In this document: piece by piece, positions 1-8,344 of the stretch
Numbering within the stretch: the stretch's first letter is position 1
Layout: every line of letters begins with the position of its first letter
IMG/VR virus record: IMGVR_UViG_3300042691_047309
Span: 62,001-126,000 of that record
DNA from: a virus
Strand: one strand, 5' to 3'
Length of the DNA stretch: 64,000 bases
Program-made: the position numbers and the translations under genes
The notes under the pieces: generated by a model
Told to the model about the DNA's origin: nothing
The model's input: the letters and a program-made list of their open reading frames with translations, nothing else
The model's database searches: none

Positions 1-1
1 A

Positions 2-238
2 GCTTGCACTCATTTTAATGTTTTAAAAAATATAATTAATAGAATAATACCAAGTATTGAAATTATTAGCCAAGATTCTCTTCTGAGTAACTATTTAAAA
101 ACTATAAAGATGAGTCCAAGTTATGGTGGTCAAGTGGAATATTATACAACTGGTGATAGTCATGAATTCTCAACCGAAACTATGAATATATTCGGAGAAT
201 CAATTTTAGCAAAATCAATTAGTTTAACAAATATATAA
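2..238 (+). CDS. 3' end of an unrecognised gene (partial)
   Basis: An open frame enters from the left edge and ends at TAA 236-238, giving 78 C-terminal residues that finish ESILAKSISLTNI. The frame has no internal stop. I recognise no domain. Its last codons contain the AT-rich motif (ATATATAA) that lies just upstream of the next gene, so the two are closely packed. Function unknown. Confidence 0.55.
   Translation, partial: ACTHFNVLKNIINRIIPSIEIISQDSLLSNYLKTIKMSPSYGGQVEYYTTGDSHEFSTETMNIFGESILAKSISLTNI
231..238 (+). promoter_or_regulatory. Putative late-promoter motif ATATATAA before the 242 gene
   Basis: ATATATAA ends 3 nt before ATG 242. It is a weaker form of the TTAATATATA motif found before many genes here. 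Confidence 0.35.
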
Positions 239-241
239 GTT

Positions 242-1012
242 ATGAGATATTTGAAGAAATATAAAGTATTTGAAAATTATAATAAATTTGGAACTAAAAC
301 TCTAACTGAAGTAGAGTTTGACCAAATCAGAAAAGAAAATTGTAAAAACTGGACTAAAGTTGAAACTGAACTTTATAGAGGTATGCCTGATTTAGGAGAC
401 TATTTGATTGTGGATCCCCTAAAAGGTGACTTCAGAAGTTCAATTGAAAATACTAACATTCACTTAGACTTACTTTCAAATTTACCAAGTTGGAAAGATT
501 ATCCTAAATATGAAAGATGTGTAATAGGAGGAACTCGTGGATCAGCGACTGGTACTTATGGAGAAACTGTCTATGAAATGATACCATTTGACGGTGTTAA
601 AATAGCAGTTTGTCCAGAATCAACCATCTGGGAATCATTCGGGAATGATGATGATGAATTTGGTGGTGATATTAATTTAGTTGATGGATTCTTATATATA
701 TATCCTATAGTTTCAGCTCCAGGTGAAACACTAGAAGAGAGATTAAAATCTTTAGGAAAAATTGTCGAAATACCTCATATAGATGGATATCCAGGTGTTA
801 ATGAATTTCTAATGAGACATGCCGAATTTAGTTGGAAAAAACCAAATGAAATTACTGGTGAAGATTGTTTTAATTTTATTAACAACAGTCTTTTTAATCC
901 AAAAGTTAGAGGTTTTCAATTATTAAACTATGACCAAAATTTCAAAACTCAAACTGGAAAACAAATTTGGACTGAAGGACCAGTTTTACTTATCAAATCA
1001 CATTTAGTTTAG
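242..1012 (+). CDS. Packaged-type protein, possible ADP-ribosyltransferase-like fold
   Basis: A 256-aa protein whose start, MRYLKKYKVFEN, matches the capsid-targeting-like N-terminus shared by many genes here. Residues 40-140 contain LYRGM, an R-S-S / N-T-N segment, SWKDYPKYERCVIGG, YGETVYEMIPFDG and KIAVCPESTIWESFG. The YRG arginine and the arrangement of later segments recall phage mono-ADP-ribosyltransferase-like proteins such as T4 Alt/Mod, but I cannot identify a convincing catalytic ExE, so enzymatic activity is inference. The stop overlaps the convergent 1009-1293 gene by 4 bp. Confidence 0.6.
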   Translation: MRYLKKYKVFENYNKFGTKTLTEVEFDQIRKENCKNWTKVETELYRGMPDLGDYLIVDPLKGDFRSSIENTNIHLDLLSNLPSWKDYPKYERCVIGGTRGSATGTYGETVYEMIPFDGVKIAVCPESTIWESFGNDDDEFGGDINLVDGFLYIYPIVSAPGETLEERLKSLGKIVEIPHIDGYPGVNEFLMRHAEFSWKKPNEITGEDCFNFINNSLFNPKVRGFQLLNYDQNFKTQTGKQIWTEGPVLLIKSHLV

Positions 1013-1293
1013 AAACTTCTAAAGTCTTTTACACCTCCAATATTCATTAACTTAGGTGCCATATTTTTAATTCCAGATTGTGGTGAAATAGAAGTTATAT
1101 TTTTAAAATCAATTTTATCATACATTAAATCAGGATTTTCTGTAAAATAGTTTGTTAAAAAATCCATATTTTCTTCTTCAGATTTATCTTTATCCCATAA
1201 ATGAAGTAATCTAGTTTTATTCTTTTCAATAAAATCTACAACATCTTTATTTAAAATAGGATTCCAATTTTCAAATTTTTTTAAAAATTTCAT
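1009..1293 (-). CDS. Small packaged-type protein, function unknown
   Basis: A 94-aa protein starting MKFLKKFENWNP, one of the shared capsid-targeting-like N-termini. The rest is charged and helical with no recognised domain. TATATATA lies 4 nt upstream of its ATG, as expected for the late class. It converges with the gene at 242 and overlaps it by 4 bp. Confidence 0.6.
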   Translation of the reverse strand: MKFLKKFENWNPILNKDVVDFIEKNKTRLLHLWDKDKSEEENMDFLTNYFTENPDLMYDKIDFKNITSISPQSGIKNMAPKLMNIGGVKDFRSF

Positions 1294-1296
1294 AAT

Positions 1297-1305
1297 GTAT
1301 ATATA
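1297..1305 (-). promoter_or_regulatory. Putative late-promoter motif before the 1293 gene
   Basis: On the minus strand TATATATAC is followed by ATT and then ATG, a 3-nt gap matching the other late-type sites. Confidence 0.45.
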
Positions 1306-1340
1306 AACTTTTTTGAATAGAATTGTATAAAATAAGTGTT

Positions 1341-1366
1341 TGTCATTAAGACTGTCATTCTGTCAG
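1341..1366 (+). promoter_or_regulatory. Three TGTCA repeats upstream of dnaK
   Basis: TGTCA occurs at 1341, 1353 and 1361, the last two forming the direct repeat CTGTCATT/CTGTCAGT. The cluster lies 55-80 bp upstream of dnaK and may be an operator or upstream promoter element. No clean TAnnTTTG promoter is visible here. Assignment is by position only. Confidence 0.3.
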
Positions 1367-1420
1367 TAAAAAACTAATGGCACACCATTTGACAAAGTAT
1401 AACTAAAAAATAAATAAAAT

Positions 1421-3304
1421 ATGGCAAAAGATGTAATTATAGGAATTGACTTAGGCACAACTAACTCTTGTGTTGCTGTGGTAGAAGGTGGAGAACCAAT
1501 CGTTATCACAAACGCTGAGGGTAAAAGAACAACACCATCAGTGGTTGGTTTTACCGACAAAGACAGAAAGATTGGTGATCCTGCTAAAAGACAAGCAGTA
1601 ACTAATCCAAACAAAACCGTTTATTCTATCAAAAGATTTATCGGTAAAGATTTTTCAGTTTGTAAGGATGAGGTAACTCGTGTTCCTTATGAAGTTACTA
1701 ACACTGGAACTAATGTTCCTGGTGTGAAAATCGATGATAGAGTTTATACTCCACAAGAAATTTCAGCAATGATCCTTCAGAAGATGAAAAAAACTGCTGA
1801 AGACTATTTAGGTTATGAAGTAAAAAGAGCAGTTATCACTGTCCCGGCTTACTTTGGAGATGCTGAAAGAACCGCTACTATTGAAGCTGGTGAAATCGCT
1901 GGTCTAAAAGTAGAGAGAATTATCAACGAACCAACAGCTGCGGCACTGGCTTATGGTTTAGATAAGAAAAACACAGACTCTAAAATCTTAGTATTTGACT
2001 GTGGTGGTGGAACTCATGACGTATCTGTTCTTGAAATCGGTGATGGCGTATTTGAAGTAAAATCTACCGATGGTGATACTCACTTAGGTGGTGACGACTT
2101 TGATAACGCAATTATCGAGTGGATGGTTAATGAATTTAAATCAGATAATTCAATTGACCTATCTAAAGACCCTATGGCTCTCCAGAGATTGAAAGAAGCA
2201 GCTGAGAAAGCAAAGATTGAATTATCTTCTACTTCTCAGTCTGAAATCAATCTACCTTACATTACTGCAAGAGATAACATGCCACTTCACTTTGTTAAGT
2301 CTTTAACAAAATCTCAGTTTGACCAAATGACCGCATCTTTGGTTGATAGAGCTGTGAAGTGTGCAAAAAGTGCCCTTAAAAATGCTGGTCTTAAACCATC
2401 TGACATTGATGAAGTAATCTTAGTCGGTGGTTCAACAAGAATTCCAGCAGTTCAGGAGGCAGTAGAAAAGTTCATTGGTAAGAAACCAAACAAATCAGTT
2501 AATCCTGATGAAGTAGTTGCTTTAGGAGCCGCTATTCAAGGAGCTGTTTTAAGTGGTGGAATTACTGATGTTCTTCTTTTAGATGTAACTCCTCTTTCAC
2601 TTGGTATTGAAACAATGGGTTCAGTTATGACTAAGTTAATCGAAGCTAATACAACAATTCCGACCCGTAAGTCAGAAACGTTCTCAACAGCTTCTGATAA
2701 TCAACCGTCTGTTGAAATTCACGTTTTACAAGGTGAAAGACCGATGGCTCGTGATAACCGCTCACTTGGTCGTTTTCACTTAGATGGAATCATGCCAGCT
2801 CCGAGAGGTATCCCTCAAGTTGAAGTAACATTAGACATTGATGCCAACGGTATACTTTCAGTTTCAGCTAAAGATAAAGCTACTGGTAAAGAAAATCAGA
2901 TTCGTATTGAAGGTGGTTCTCAATTATCTAAAGAAGAAATTGAAAGAATGAAAGCAGAGGCTGAAGCAAATGCTGAGGCTGATGCTAAAGAAAGAGAAAT
3001 GGTTGATAAGCTAAATGCAGCAGACTCAATGATTTTCCAAACGGAAAAACAAATTAAAGAGTTTGATGAGAAATTATCAGCTGAAGATAAGACAACTTTA
3101 AATGAGAAGTTGGCTAACTTGAAATCAGCTCATTCTGAGAAGAACTTAGAAAAGATTGACGAATCTACAGCTAGTTTAAACGAAGCTTGGTCTCAAATTT
3201 CTACTAAGTTATATCAGCAGTCACAGGAAGCCCCAACCAATTCAGATAACAATTCTGATCCTAGCGATGAAGTTCAGGATGCGGATTTTGAAGAAGTTCC
3301 TTAA
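1421..3304 (+). CDS. dnaK: Chaperone DnaK (Hsp70)
   Basis: A full-length Hsp70 of 627 aa. The nucleotide-binding domain begins with [17 protein letters not shown], has the phosphate-2 loop [14 protein letters not shown] (most DnaKs have FDLGGGTFDVS) and [11 protein letters not shown]. The linker [16 protein letters not shown] leads into the substrate-binding domain and lid, ending ADFEEVP, close to the usual EEVD/EEVK end. It refolds proteins with a J-protein and GrpE; neither partner gene is in the window, although the protein at 52119 carries DnaJ-like CxxCxGxG motifs. Strong terminator follows. A complete dnaK is unusual cargo for a phage and was probably taken from a Bacteroidota host. 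Confidence 0.97.
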   Translation: MAKDVIIGIDLGTTNSCVAVVEGGEPIVITNAEGKRTTPSVVGFTDKDRKIGDPAKRQAVTNPNKTVYSIKRFIGKDFSVCKDEVTRVPYEVTNTGTNVPGVKIDDRVYTPQEISAMILQKMKKTAEDYLGYEVKRAVITVPAYFGDAERTATIEAGEIAGLKVERIINEPTAAALAYGLDKKNTDSKILVFDCGGGTHDVSVLEIGDGVFEVKSTDGDTHLGGDDFDNAIIEWMVNEFKSDNSIDLSKDPMALQRLKEAAEKAKIELSSTSQSEINLPYITARDNMPLHFVKSLTKSQFDQMTASLVDRAVKCAKSALKNAGLKPSDIDEVILVGGSTRIPAVQEAVEKFIGKKPNKSVNPDEVVALGAAIQGAVLSGGITDVLLLDVTPLSLGIETMGSVMTKLIEANTTIPTRKSETFSTASDNQPSVEIHVLQGERPMARDNRSLGRFHLDGIMPAPRGIPQVEVTLDIDANGILSVSAKDKATGKENQIRIEGGSQLSKEEIERMKAEAEANAEADAKEREMVDKLNAADSMIFQTEKQIKEFDEKLSAEDKTTLNEKLANLKSAHSEKNLEKIDESTASLNEAWSQISTKLYQQSQEAPTNSDNNSDPSDEVQDADFEEVP

Positions 3305-3310
3305 AAATTA

Positions 3311-3337
3311 AAAGGGTCTCAATTGAGACCCTTTTTT
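3311..3337. terminator. Bidirectional terminator after dnaK
   Basis: AAAGGGTCTC and GAGACCCTTT form a 10-bp stem around an AATT loop, followed by a T run. The stop codon of the convergent endonuclease-like gene lies inside the stem. Confidence 0.9.
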
Positions 3338-4170
3338 ATTTCATCAATTATTTGATAATTTTTATCAATTATAAATGTGAATTCATATCCTTCATTTAAA
3401 CAAGTTTTCATTTTTACTAAATTTAAATCAATATATCTTTCATAATAGTATTTTGACTTTATCTCACAAATTAAATTATAATAAGGTAGGTAAAAGTCTG
3501 AGTGATACGTTCTATTTTTATTTTTATGATTATATTTTATAGATGGTCCATTTTCTATTAAAATATTATTTCTTTCACAATAAAGTATAAAATCTAACTC
3601 ATAACTACCTCGGTAGTAAAGATTATTGTGTTTTTTTAATTTATACCCAGATGTTTGTTGTTTATTGAAAAATTCTGACTTATGTTGAGAGTTTTCAACC
3701 CCATATTTGGAAATCATAGTTTCTTTTGCTTTACTTCTATTATTGTAACTCGCACTTCCATACTTTAGATATTTTGTATTTTTAACTTTTGATTGTGATA
3801 TTTTTGATATGTTATCAATTCCATATTTAGACTCTAACGTCGATATCCTTTTTAATTTAACATCTTCTAAAGATAAAGTGTGTTCGGTTCCATATTTTGA
3901 TAGATTTAATTTTTTTACTTTCTCATATGAACAATTTGAACAATAATAATTGCCATCAAAACTGATACACCTATTATAAATATAATATTTTAGATTTTTC
4001 TCATTAAAACAAATATCACATATAACCGAAACAACACTATGAGATCCTTTTGCTAAATCTTCTATTTTGACTTCAATTATTTCATTAACTTTACAATCAT
4101 ATCCCAAGTCTCTATATCTTTCAATATGATTACCTATCATTTTGACTTTAACACTTTTTGTTGTAATCAT
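3319..4170 (-). CDS. Homing-endonuclease-like protein with Vsr/PD-(D/E)xK-type domain
   Basis: A 283-aa protein with an N-terminal Cys pair set (CDIC about residue 51 and CSNC about residue 80, probably zinc-binding), then four tandem helical repeats built around SKYG or LKYG followed by N/S-rich stretches. The C-terminal third has YYRGSYELDFI, an HSDFYLP segment and ICEIKSKYY, the E-D-ExK layout of a Vsr-like nuclease. This architecture is typical of free-standing phage homing endonucleases. It is AT-rich and sits convergently behind dnaK, with its stop inside the terminator. Activity is inferred. Confidence 0.7.
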   Translation of the reverse strand: MITTKSVKVKMIGNHIERYRDLGYDCKVNEIIEVKIEDLAKGSHSVVSVICDICFNEKNLKYYIYNRCISFDGNYYCSNCSYEKVKKLNLSKYGTEHTLSLEDVKLKRISTLESKYGIDNISKISQSKVKNTKYLKYGSASYNNRSKAKETMISKYGVENSQHKSEFFNKQQTSGYKLKKHNNLYYRGSYELDFILYCERNNILIENGPSIKYNHKNKNRTYHSDFYLPYYNLICEIKSKYYYERYIDLNLVKMKTCLNEGYEFTFIIDKNYQIIDEIKKGLN

Positions 4171-4215
4171 AAACTTATTATAATTTTTACTATATATATT
4201 AAAAATAAAATACCT

Positions 4216-4242
4216 ATTTTAGACATTTTAGACATTTTAGAC
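4216..4242 (+). repeat. Triple 9-bp direct repeat abutting the RHH gene start
   Basis: ATTTTAGAC occurs three times head to tail and the third copy is immediately followed by the ATG at 4243. A repeat array at the start codon of a ribbon-helix-helix gene is a likely autoregulatory operator. Confidence 0.75.
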
Positions 4243-4389
4243 ATGAAGAAAAGAACAACAAGAACATATACAATTGATGATGAAATCTATAAAGATTTTG
4301 AAAAAATTATCAAAGAAAAATCACTAAACAGATCTCGATTGATAGAGTCTCTTATAATAAAATTCATAAAAGAGAATGATGTTAAGTAA
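4243..4389 (+). CDS. Ribbon-helix-helix DNA-binding protein
   Basis: A 48-aa protein starting MKKRTTRTYTIDDEIYKDFE, with a short beta strand (RTTRTYTID) and two helices (DEIYKDFEKIIKEK and NRSRLIESLIIKFIKEN), the CopG/Arc/MetJ pattern. Such proteins bind DNA as dimers through the strand. I chose the ATG at 4243 because it directly follows the triple repeat; a longer frame from 4126 would translate the repeat as ILDILDILD and has no independent support. Probably an autorepressor. Confidence 0.7.
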   Translation: MKKRTTRTYTIDDEIYKDFEKIIKEKSLNRSRLIESLIIKFIKENDVK

Positions 4390-4408
4390 TATCTACTTTT
4401 AGGTCGTA

Positions 4409-4484
4409 AGTCAGGAAAAGGAACGGAGACGAGTATGATTAAGTTGCATATAGTGAAAGATAGCCTGATGTTTTGACCCCGTTC
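4409..4484 (+). ncRNA. Candidate pseudoknotted non-coding RNA
   Basis: The gap between the RHH gene and the 4505 terminator is richer in G and C than its surroundings. GTCAGG (4410-4415) can pair with CCTGAT (4464-4469, including a G-U), and GAACGG (4421-4426) with CCGTTC (4479-4484). The strands interleave, so the two stems form an H-type pseudoknot, with a small TATG/CATA hairpin inside. It may be a free RNA or a structured 3' end of the RHH transcript. I match it to no known RNA family. Confidence 0.4.
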
Positions 4485-4504
4485 AAGTTAAGGATATGAA
4501 AAAC

Positions 4505-4534
4505 AAAAAACCCAGTCTAAGACTGGGTTTTTTT
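4505..4534. terminator. Bidirectional terminator
   Basis: AACCCAGTC and GACTGGGTT pair around TAA and are flanked by A and T runs, so it can end the plus-strand RHH/ncRNA transcript and the minus-strand gene at 4533. Confidence 0.85.
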
Positions 4535-4745
4535 ATTTTATTGAATCTAAAAATTTATCATAGTCAAATTTTATATCTTCTCTTTTAAATTGAGAAATCA
4601 TATCTTTTGCTATTTCCATTCTATTTTCTTTATCTTTTACTTTTTTAAGTATATCTATAATACCAGAAACCATTTGGTAGTCATTACCTTTTAACTCTGA
4701 TTTTATTTCCTTTTTTGATTCTGTTATGTTACTAAATTTTCTCAT
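4533..4745 (-). CDS. Small packaged-type protein, function unknown
   Basis: Starting at ATG 4745 the product is 70 aa and begins MRKFSNITESKK, matching the capsid-targeting-like N-terminus with an I-T-E site. In-frame ATGs at 4766 and 4787 overlap the upstream gene's end and are alternatives. The body is helical and charged with no recognised domain. It follows the 4756 gene on the same strand and probably shares its transcript. Confidence 0.55.
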   Translation of the reverse strand: MRKFSNITESKKEIKSELKGNDYQMVSGIIDILKKVKDKENRMEIAKDMISQFKREDIKFDYDKFLDSIK

Positions 4746-4755
4746 TCTAATTATT

Positions 4756-5238
4756 TTATTGTTCATCCATTCCTCTTGGAAATTCATCCGGGTCTTCTAC
4801 TTCCATATTTCTATCGTAAGGATTATCATCATTGTCCTGAATAGTATCATTGTGTTGAATATGACAAGAAATCTGAAATTGACTTTGATCATTAAAGTTG
4901 AATTCAATCTCATAACCAACTGTGTATTCCATACTATTCAAAGTTTCTTTAGCCGATTGTAAGGCATCTAAAACCTTACTTATATCTACTTTCATAGGTT
5001 CTAAATTAGAGACACCATAAGCATAATCATTTTCAATATAGTCATATTTACTATTAGCGGTTTTCTTTAAATCAATAAAATACTTAGCGCCTTTATCTTT
5101 ACTAGCTCGGTATCCATCAATAAATGTAAGTGTGAAATCCATATCAATTAAATCAATAAAAATATCATTGATAGTTTTCTCATCAATATATTCATTACTT
5201 TCTTTAATGAATTCTTGGTATGTCTTTTTTATCTTCAT
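4756..5238 (-). CDS. Packaged-type protein with the closest match to the T4 capsid-targeting sequence
   Basis: A 160-aa protein starting MKIKKTYQEFIKESNEY. The KTYQEFI segment is, as I recall, the same as in T4 internal protein III (MKTYQEFIAE), and I-K-E fits the [IL]-x-E cleavage rule of the T4 prohead protease. The body (residues 20-160) shows no recognised domain and ends with an acidic, Asp-rich stretch. It lies downstream of 5241-6482 on the same strand with a 2-bp gap. Confidence 0.65.
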   Translation of the reverse strand: MKIKKTYQEFIKESNEYIDEKTINDIFIDLIDMDFTLTFIDGYRASKDKGAKYFIDLKKTANSKYDYIENDYAYGVSNLEPMKVDISKVLDALQSAKETLNSMEYTVGYEIEFNFNDQSQFQISCHIQHNDTIQDNDDNPYDRNMEVEDPDEFPRGMDEQ

Positions 5239-5240
5239 AA

Positions 5241-6482
5241 TTAATAATCACTATACCATTCACCTTCAGTTGAGCGAAGGACTCTCATAGAACCGTCTTC
5301 ATCATCCTGTGTGTTTCTTAATTCATTAGAACCTGTATAACAAAAACACATAGTATCAACATAAGGATAATATTCACAATCAGAGTTATCGACTTTTACA
5401 ATAATTTCAGGCCTTGAAATAAGTGTCCCGTTTGTAATGTTTTCTCTTGGTGACATGGATTGAGAGTCTTTATAAAACCAACCATTCTTTTGAGCAAATT
5501 GTTTAAATAAATCTACATCAGAATCATAAGTAGTATAGATTCTATCCATAAACATTTCTTTTTGTCCATTTATTTCAGCATCCCAAAGAATAGCTCTACC
5601 TTTAATTTTAGTTGATGTGTATTTTTCCTCTTGAACTTGTCCATTATCATCATAAAGTATTACAAGAGATACTTGTTTGTTTGAAGTGTATATCTCAAAA
5701 TAATCTGAATCAACTTCAGCCATACAAGAGTTGTTAAGTGTTCCACCACCATCAACATATTTTCCATAGTCATACCAATAGGCAATAGTACTGCCTTTAA
5801 CAATATCAAATTGTTTTAAAACGTCTGCAGCGAAATCATATGTTGCTTTCCATTGATTGGTGAATTCTTCAACATCTCTGTCTGTTACAGTAACTCCAGC
5901 GGATCTGAGCAATGGTCTTACAAGTCTTCCGATTCTAATTGGGTTACGAGATGTTTTCCAAATTCCTGAATCATCAAAATCTGCTAATGTTAGGCAATCT
6001 TTATTTAAAACAGCATGTCTTTTTTCATCTTCATCGGTAAGTTCTTCAAAAAGAACAAAAACTTTTCCAGAAGTTGGACTAACAACTTCTGATTTAATTA
6101 ATCCTTTTTGTCCATCATTAGGTGTCCAGTATTCTTTAGACTTATCATATCCTAAAGCTTCGAATAATTTATCATTTGAATCACTATGTGTTAATTGACG
6201 ACGAGTTCCAACTTTATAAACTTCTGGTCTCCCAGCTGTTAATTCTTGTACTTTTCTATCAGGTGTAAAAGAAACTTCTTCTTTATTATCAGTAATATCA
6301 ATATAATTGTGTTGAATATTAAAATCTTTTGAGTAGATATTTAACAAATCAGAGGCTATTTTATTTGTTCTCATTCTATTTAGAAGATTCAAAAACTTTT
6401 TTGAAAAAATAACTTTGGATTCTAAAAGTAACTCTTCTATCTTACTTTCAGTTAAAAAATCGGAATATTTAAAAACTTTCAT
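5241..6482 (-). CDS. Packaged-type protein, function unknown
   Basis: I place the start at ATG 6482 rather than 6512 because MKVFKYSDFLTESK then fits the shared N-terminus (L-T-E site) and TTAATATATATAA lies directly upstream. The 413-aa product contains NNSCMAEVDSDYFEIY, a KIKGRAILWDAE segment and MFMDRIYTTYDSD in its C-terminal half, a pattern I associate with uncharacterised phage proteins. No catalytic motif is evident. The late motif and targeting peptide suggest a capsid-internal protein made late. Confidence 0.65.
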   Translation of the reverse strand: MKVFKYSDFLTESKIEELLLESKVIFSKKFLNLLNRMRTNKIASDLLNIYSKDFNIQHNYIDITDNKEEVSFTPDRKVQELTAGRPEVYKVGTRRQLTHSDSNDKLFEALGYDKSKEYWTPNDGQKGLIKSEVVSPTSGKVFVLFEELTDEDEKRHAVLNKDCLTLADFDDSGIWKTSRNPIRIGRLVRPLLRSAGVTVTDRDVEEFTNQWKATYDFAADVLKQFDIVKGSTIAYWYDYGKYVDGGGTLNNSCMAEVDSDYFEIYTSNKQVSLVILYDDNGQVQEEKYTSTKIKGRAILWDAEINGQKEMFMDRIYTTYDSDVDLFKQFAQKNGWFYKDSQSMSPRENITNGTLISRPEIIVKVDNSDCEYYPYVDTMCFCYTGSNELRNTQDDEDGSMRVLRSTEGEWYSDY

Positions 6483-6484
6483 AC

Positions 6485-6497
6485 TTATATATATTAA
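6485..6497 (-). promoter_or_regulatory. Putative late promoter TTAATATATATAA
   Basis: On the minus strand the motif ends a few nt before ATG 6482. Its position decides between the two possible starts of this gene. Confidence 0.5.
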
Positions 6498-6543
6498 TTT
6501 TAAAAAATTCAAATGTTATTTTTTTAATCATAAAAAAATAAAA

Positions 6544-6550
6544 ATATATA
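6544..6550 (+). promoter_or_regulatory. Putative late-promoter motif before 6558 gene
   Basis: AATATATAC sits 6-7 nt upstream of ATG 6558, a slightly longer gap than at other sites. Confidence 0.35.
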
Positions 6551-6557
6551 CTTAGTT

Positions 6558-6821
6558 ATGGATGTGATATTCAATAAAGTATTAAAGAATAAGATTATTA
6601 AATTGATTAAAATCTATTCAATTGATGTGGATGAATTAGTAATTGATTTTCCTTTATCTATTGGATTCTATCATACAATAGAATACGACAAAATCACAAA
6701 TGAAATAATACTACATATGTTTGATTTTGACTTTGATTATCCATATCTTTTTGAGGATTTGTCCGAAGACGATAAATTAAGAGTCTATCAAATTTTAAAG
6801 GGAATTGAGCATCTGGATTAA
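6558..6821 (+). CDS. Hypothetical protein
   Basis: An 87-aa acidic protein starting MDVIFNKVLKNKIIK, with a lysine-rich N-terminal helix and a C-terminal segment rich in Asp, Phe and Tyr. No family recognised. It is the only plus-strand gene between 4.4 and 8.9 kb and overlaps the 3' end of the convergent endolysin gene by 27 bp. Confidence 0.55.
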   Translation: MDVIFNKVLKNKIIKLIKIYSIDVDELVIDFPLSIGFYHTIEYDKITNEIILHMFDFDFDYPYLFEDLSEDDKLRVYQILKGIEHLD

Positions 6822-7796
6822 CTCTACTTGTGGAAAAAGGTCAAATTTATCTTTTCTCACTTGTGTGTGTGTTCTTAGACCACCTAAACTAAACCACTTA
6901 TCATCATACTCAAACCAATCTTCATTGTAGATTCCCTTTTCTATTTCTATGTTCCATCTGTCTTTCAAATAAAGAATTAGATTTCTTGTTGAGTTTAGTT
7001 GTAAATCTGTATATCTTTCCCAATATTTATATCCCCTAAAAGGATTCGATAACTCAACCACATCTGAATCATTAATTGGTTTATTAACATAGTTATAAAA
7101 TCTGCCGTCTTTTCCTTGAGTGAGTTGTCCGTAATTACAAATTTCTATTGAAATTGACTTCGAGTTAAGTTCTTGTGACTTTTTTGTTATTCCTAAGTGA
7201 TATGCCCAATTTCTATCATCTATAGCTCTTAACACTTTACCATCCCATATTGTTTCAAATGTGGATGATGATTTTCTACCAATAACAAAATGAGTTCCGA
7301 CTTTTAAAGGCTTAGGAGTTCCATTAGTATCTAATGTAGGATTTCCATCAGAGTCTTTTTGAAAGTCCTTTTCCCAGGAACCAATAGTCCAGTCTGGTCT
7401 TGATCCACCAGCAGTGTGATGTAACCATATTGTATTTTTTTGAGTCTCTGATTCGTAGTATTCTTCTTTAGATAAAAGATTGTCAAATATTCTTAACCCA
7501 CCTTCTCCAATGTAGAAAACATTTTGAGGAATTTCAACTACGTTACTTACCGGAATTGGATCCATATTTCTTGGTTTCCCGTCATATGCCATTAGTTGGT
7601 ACCAAGTTTGTGATCCAACGACTCCATCTGCTTTTATTCCAATTTTTCTTTGAAAAGTAGTAACCGCAACAAGAGTGTTTTGACCAAAATGTCCATCGAT
7701 TTTCTCTTTTAGAAATCCAAATTCCTTCAGTTTAATTTGTAACTGTCTAACGTCATCACCTGACATCTTTAAAGTTATAACTCTTTTTAGTTTCAT
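6795..7796 (-). CDS. Endolysin: peptidoglycan-binding domain plus N-acetylmuramoyl-L-alanine amidase
   Basis: A 333-aa protein. Residues 5-70 are a PG_binding_1 module (SGDDVRQLQIKLKEFGF, DGHFGQNTLVAV, GVVGSQTWYQLM). Residues about 120-325 are an Amidase_2 domain: the first zinc ligand lies in WLHHTAGG, followed by GTHFVIGR, a YHLG histidine, SISIEICNYG and a C-terminal RTHTQVRKDKFDLFPQ that replaces the usual GHxxxxxxKxDPGP. It would cut the bond between muramic acid and the stem peptide. No signal peptide is seen, so release would need a holin or similar, not recognised here. Its ATG overlaps the stop of the 7793 gene (ATGA). Confidence 0.92.
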   Translation of the reverse strand: MKLKRVITLKMSGDDVRQLQIKLKEFGFLKEKIDGHFGQNTLVAVTTFQRKIGIKADGVVGSQTWYQLMAYDGKPRNMDPIPVSNVVEIPQNVFYIGEGGLRIFDNLLSKEEYYESETQKNTIWLHHTAGGSRPDWTIGSWEKDFQKDSDGNPTLDTNGTPKPLKVGTHFVIGRKSSSTFETIWDGKVLRAIDDRNWAYHLGITKKSQELNSKSISIEICNYGQLTQGKDGRFYNYVNKPINDSDVVELSNPFRGYKYWERYTDLQLNSTRNLILYLKDRWNIEIEKGIYNEDWFEYDDKWFSLGGLRTHTQVRKDKFDLFPQVELIQMLNSL

Positions 7797-8311
7797 TGGT
7801 TCTCTAAATTTTTATATCTAAGTTGATTTTTTTGTTCCATATAAGCTTTTAAGTCTTCATATGTTACATTACCTGGATTTGCAAACAATTTTTGAGGATC
7901 AGCTGGTTTTTTATCTTCAATTTTCTTTAATTCATCATTCCTTTTCTTTTCATCATAAGCTTCTTCTGCTTGTTTCAAAAGATGACCAATATAGAATTCT
8001 ATTCCCTTTTCTTTAACTAAATCTCTGTCAAAAGTATTTATAAATTCTTCAAAGGTTTCACCAACATAGACACCAAAGTTATCATCTCTTACAAAATGGT
8101 CAATATAAAACTTTATATCACCGATTGATCCTTGTGCATAAATTGTTGTTTTATATTGAGAAGTGTAATAATATGAAAATCTATCTTTTTCATTTAGCAT
8201 CCTTTGACCATTCTTTTCAACTGTTGATACTAATCCTAAACTATGTCTGTAATGCCTACATTTTTTGAATTCATTACAGATTGAAGTGCTACAAACTATA
8301 TTTACTGACAT
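7793..8311 (-). CDS. Hypothetical protein upstream of the endolysin
   Basis: A 172-aa protein starting MSVNIVCSTSICNEFKKC. Three cysteines in the first 18 residues plus CRHYRH suggest a small metal site. The C-terminal half is charged and helical (QAEEAYDEKKRNDELKK). It is translationally coupled to the endolysin by a 4-bp overlap, so a link to lysis or virion enzymes is possible. No family recognised. Confidence 0.6.
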   Translation of the reverse strand: MSVNIVCSTSICNEFKKCRHYRHSLGLVSTVEKNGQRMLNEKDRFSYYYTSQYKTTIYAQGSIGDIKFYIDHFVRDDNFGVYVGETFEEFINTFDRDLVKEKGIEFYIGHLLKQAEEAYDEKKRNDELKKIEDKKPADPQKLFANPGNVTYEDLKAYMEQKNQLRYKNLENQ

Positions 8312-8344
8312 AAAACTATTTATTAAAAATCGCAGTCTCTGTTT

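Noticed and set aside
1363-1614. Open frame on the minus strand over the dnaK start
   Set aside because: Antisense to the highly conserved DnaK N-terminus; a shadow of that gene.
4126-4242. Longer start for the ribbon-helix-helix protein
   Set aside because: It would translate the triple repeat as ILDILDILD and overlap the start of the divergent endonuclease-like gene; ATG 4243 fits the fold exactly.
4409-4484. Group I intron or tRNA-like element
   Set aside because: Too short for an intron core, no intact split gene on the two sides, and no cloverleaf or TTCGA arm.
4726-4962. 78-aa plus-strand frame
   Set aside because: Antisense to two packaged-type genes whose N-termini match the genome-wide family.
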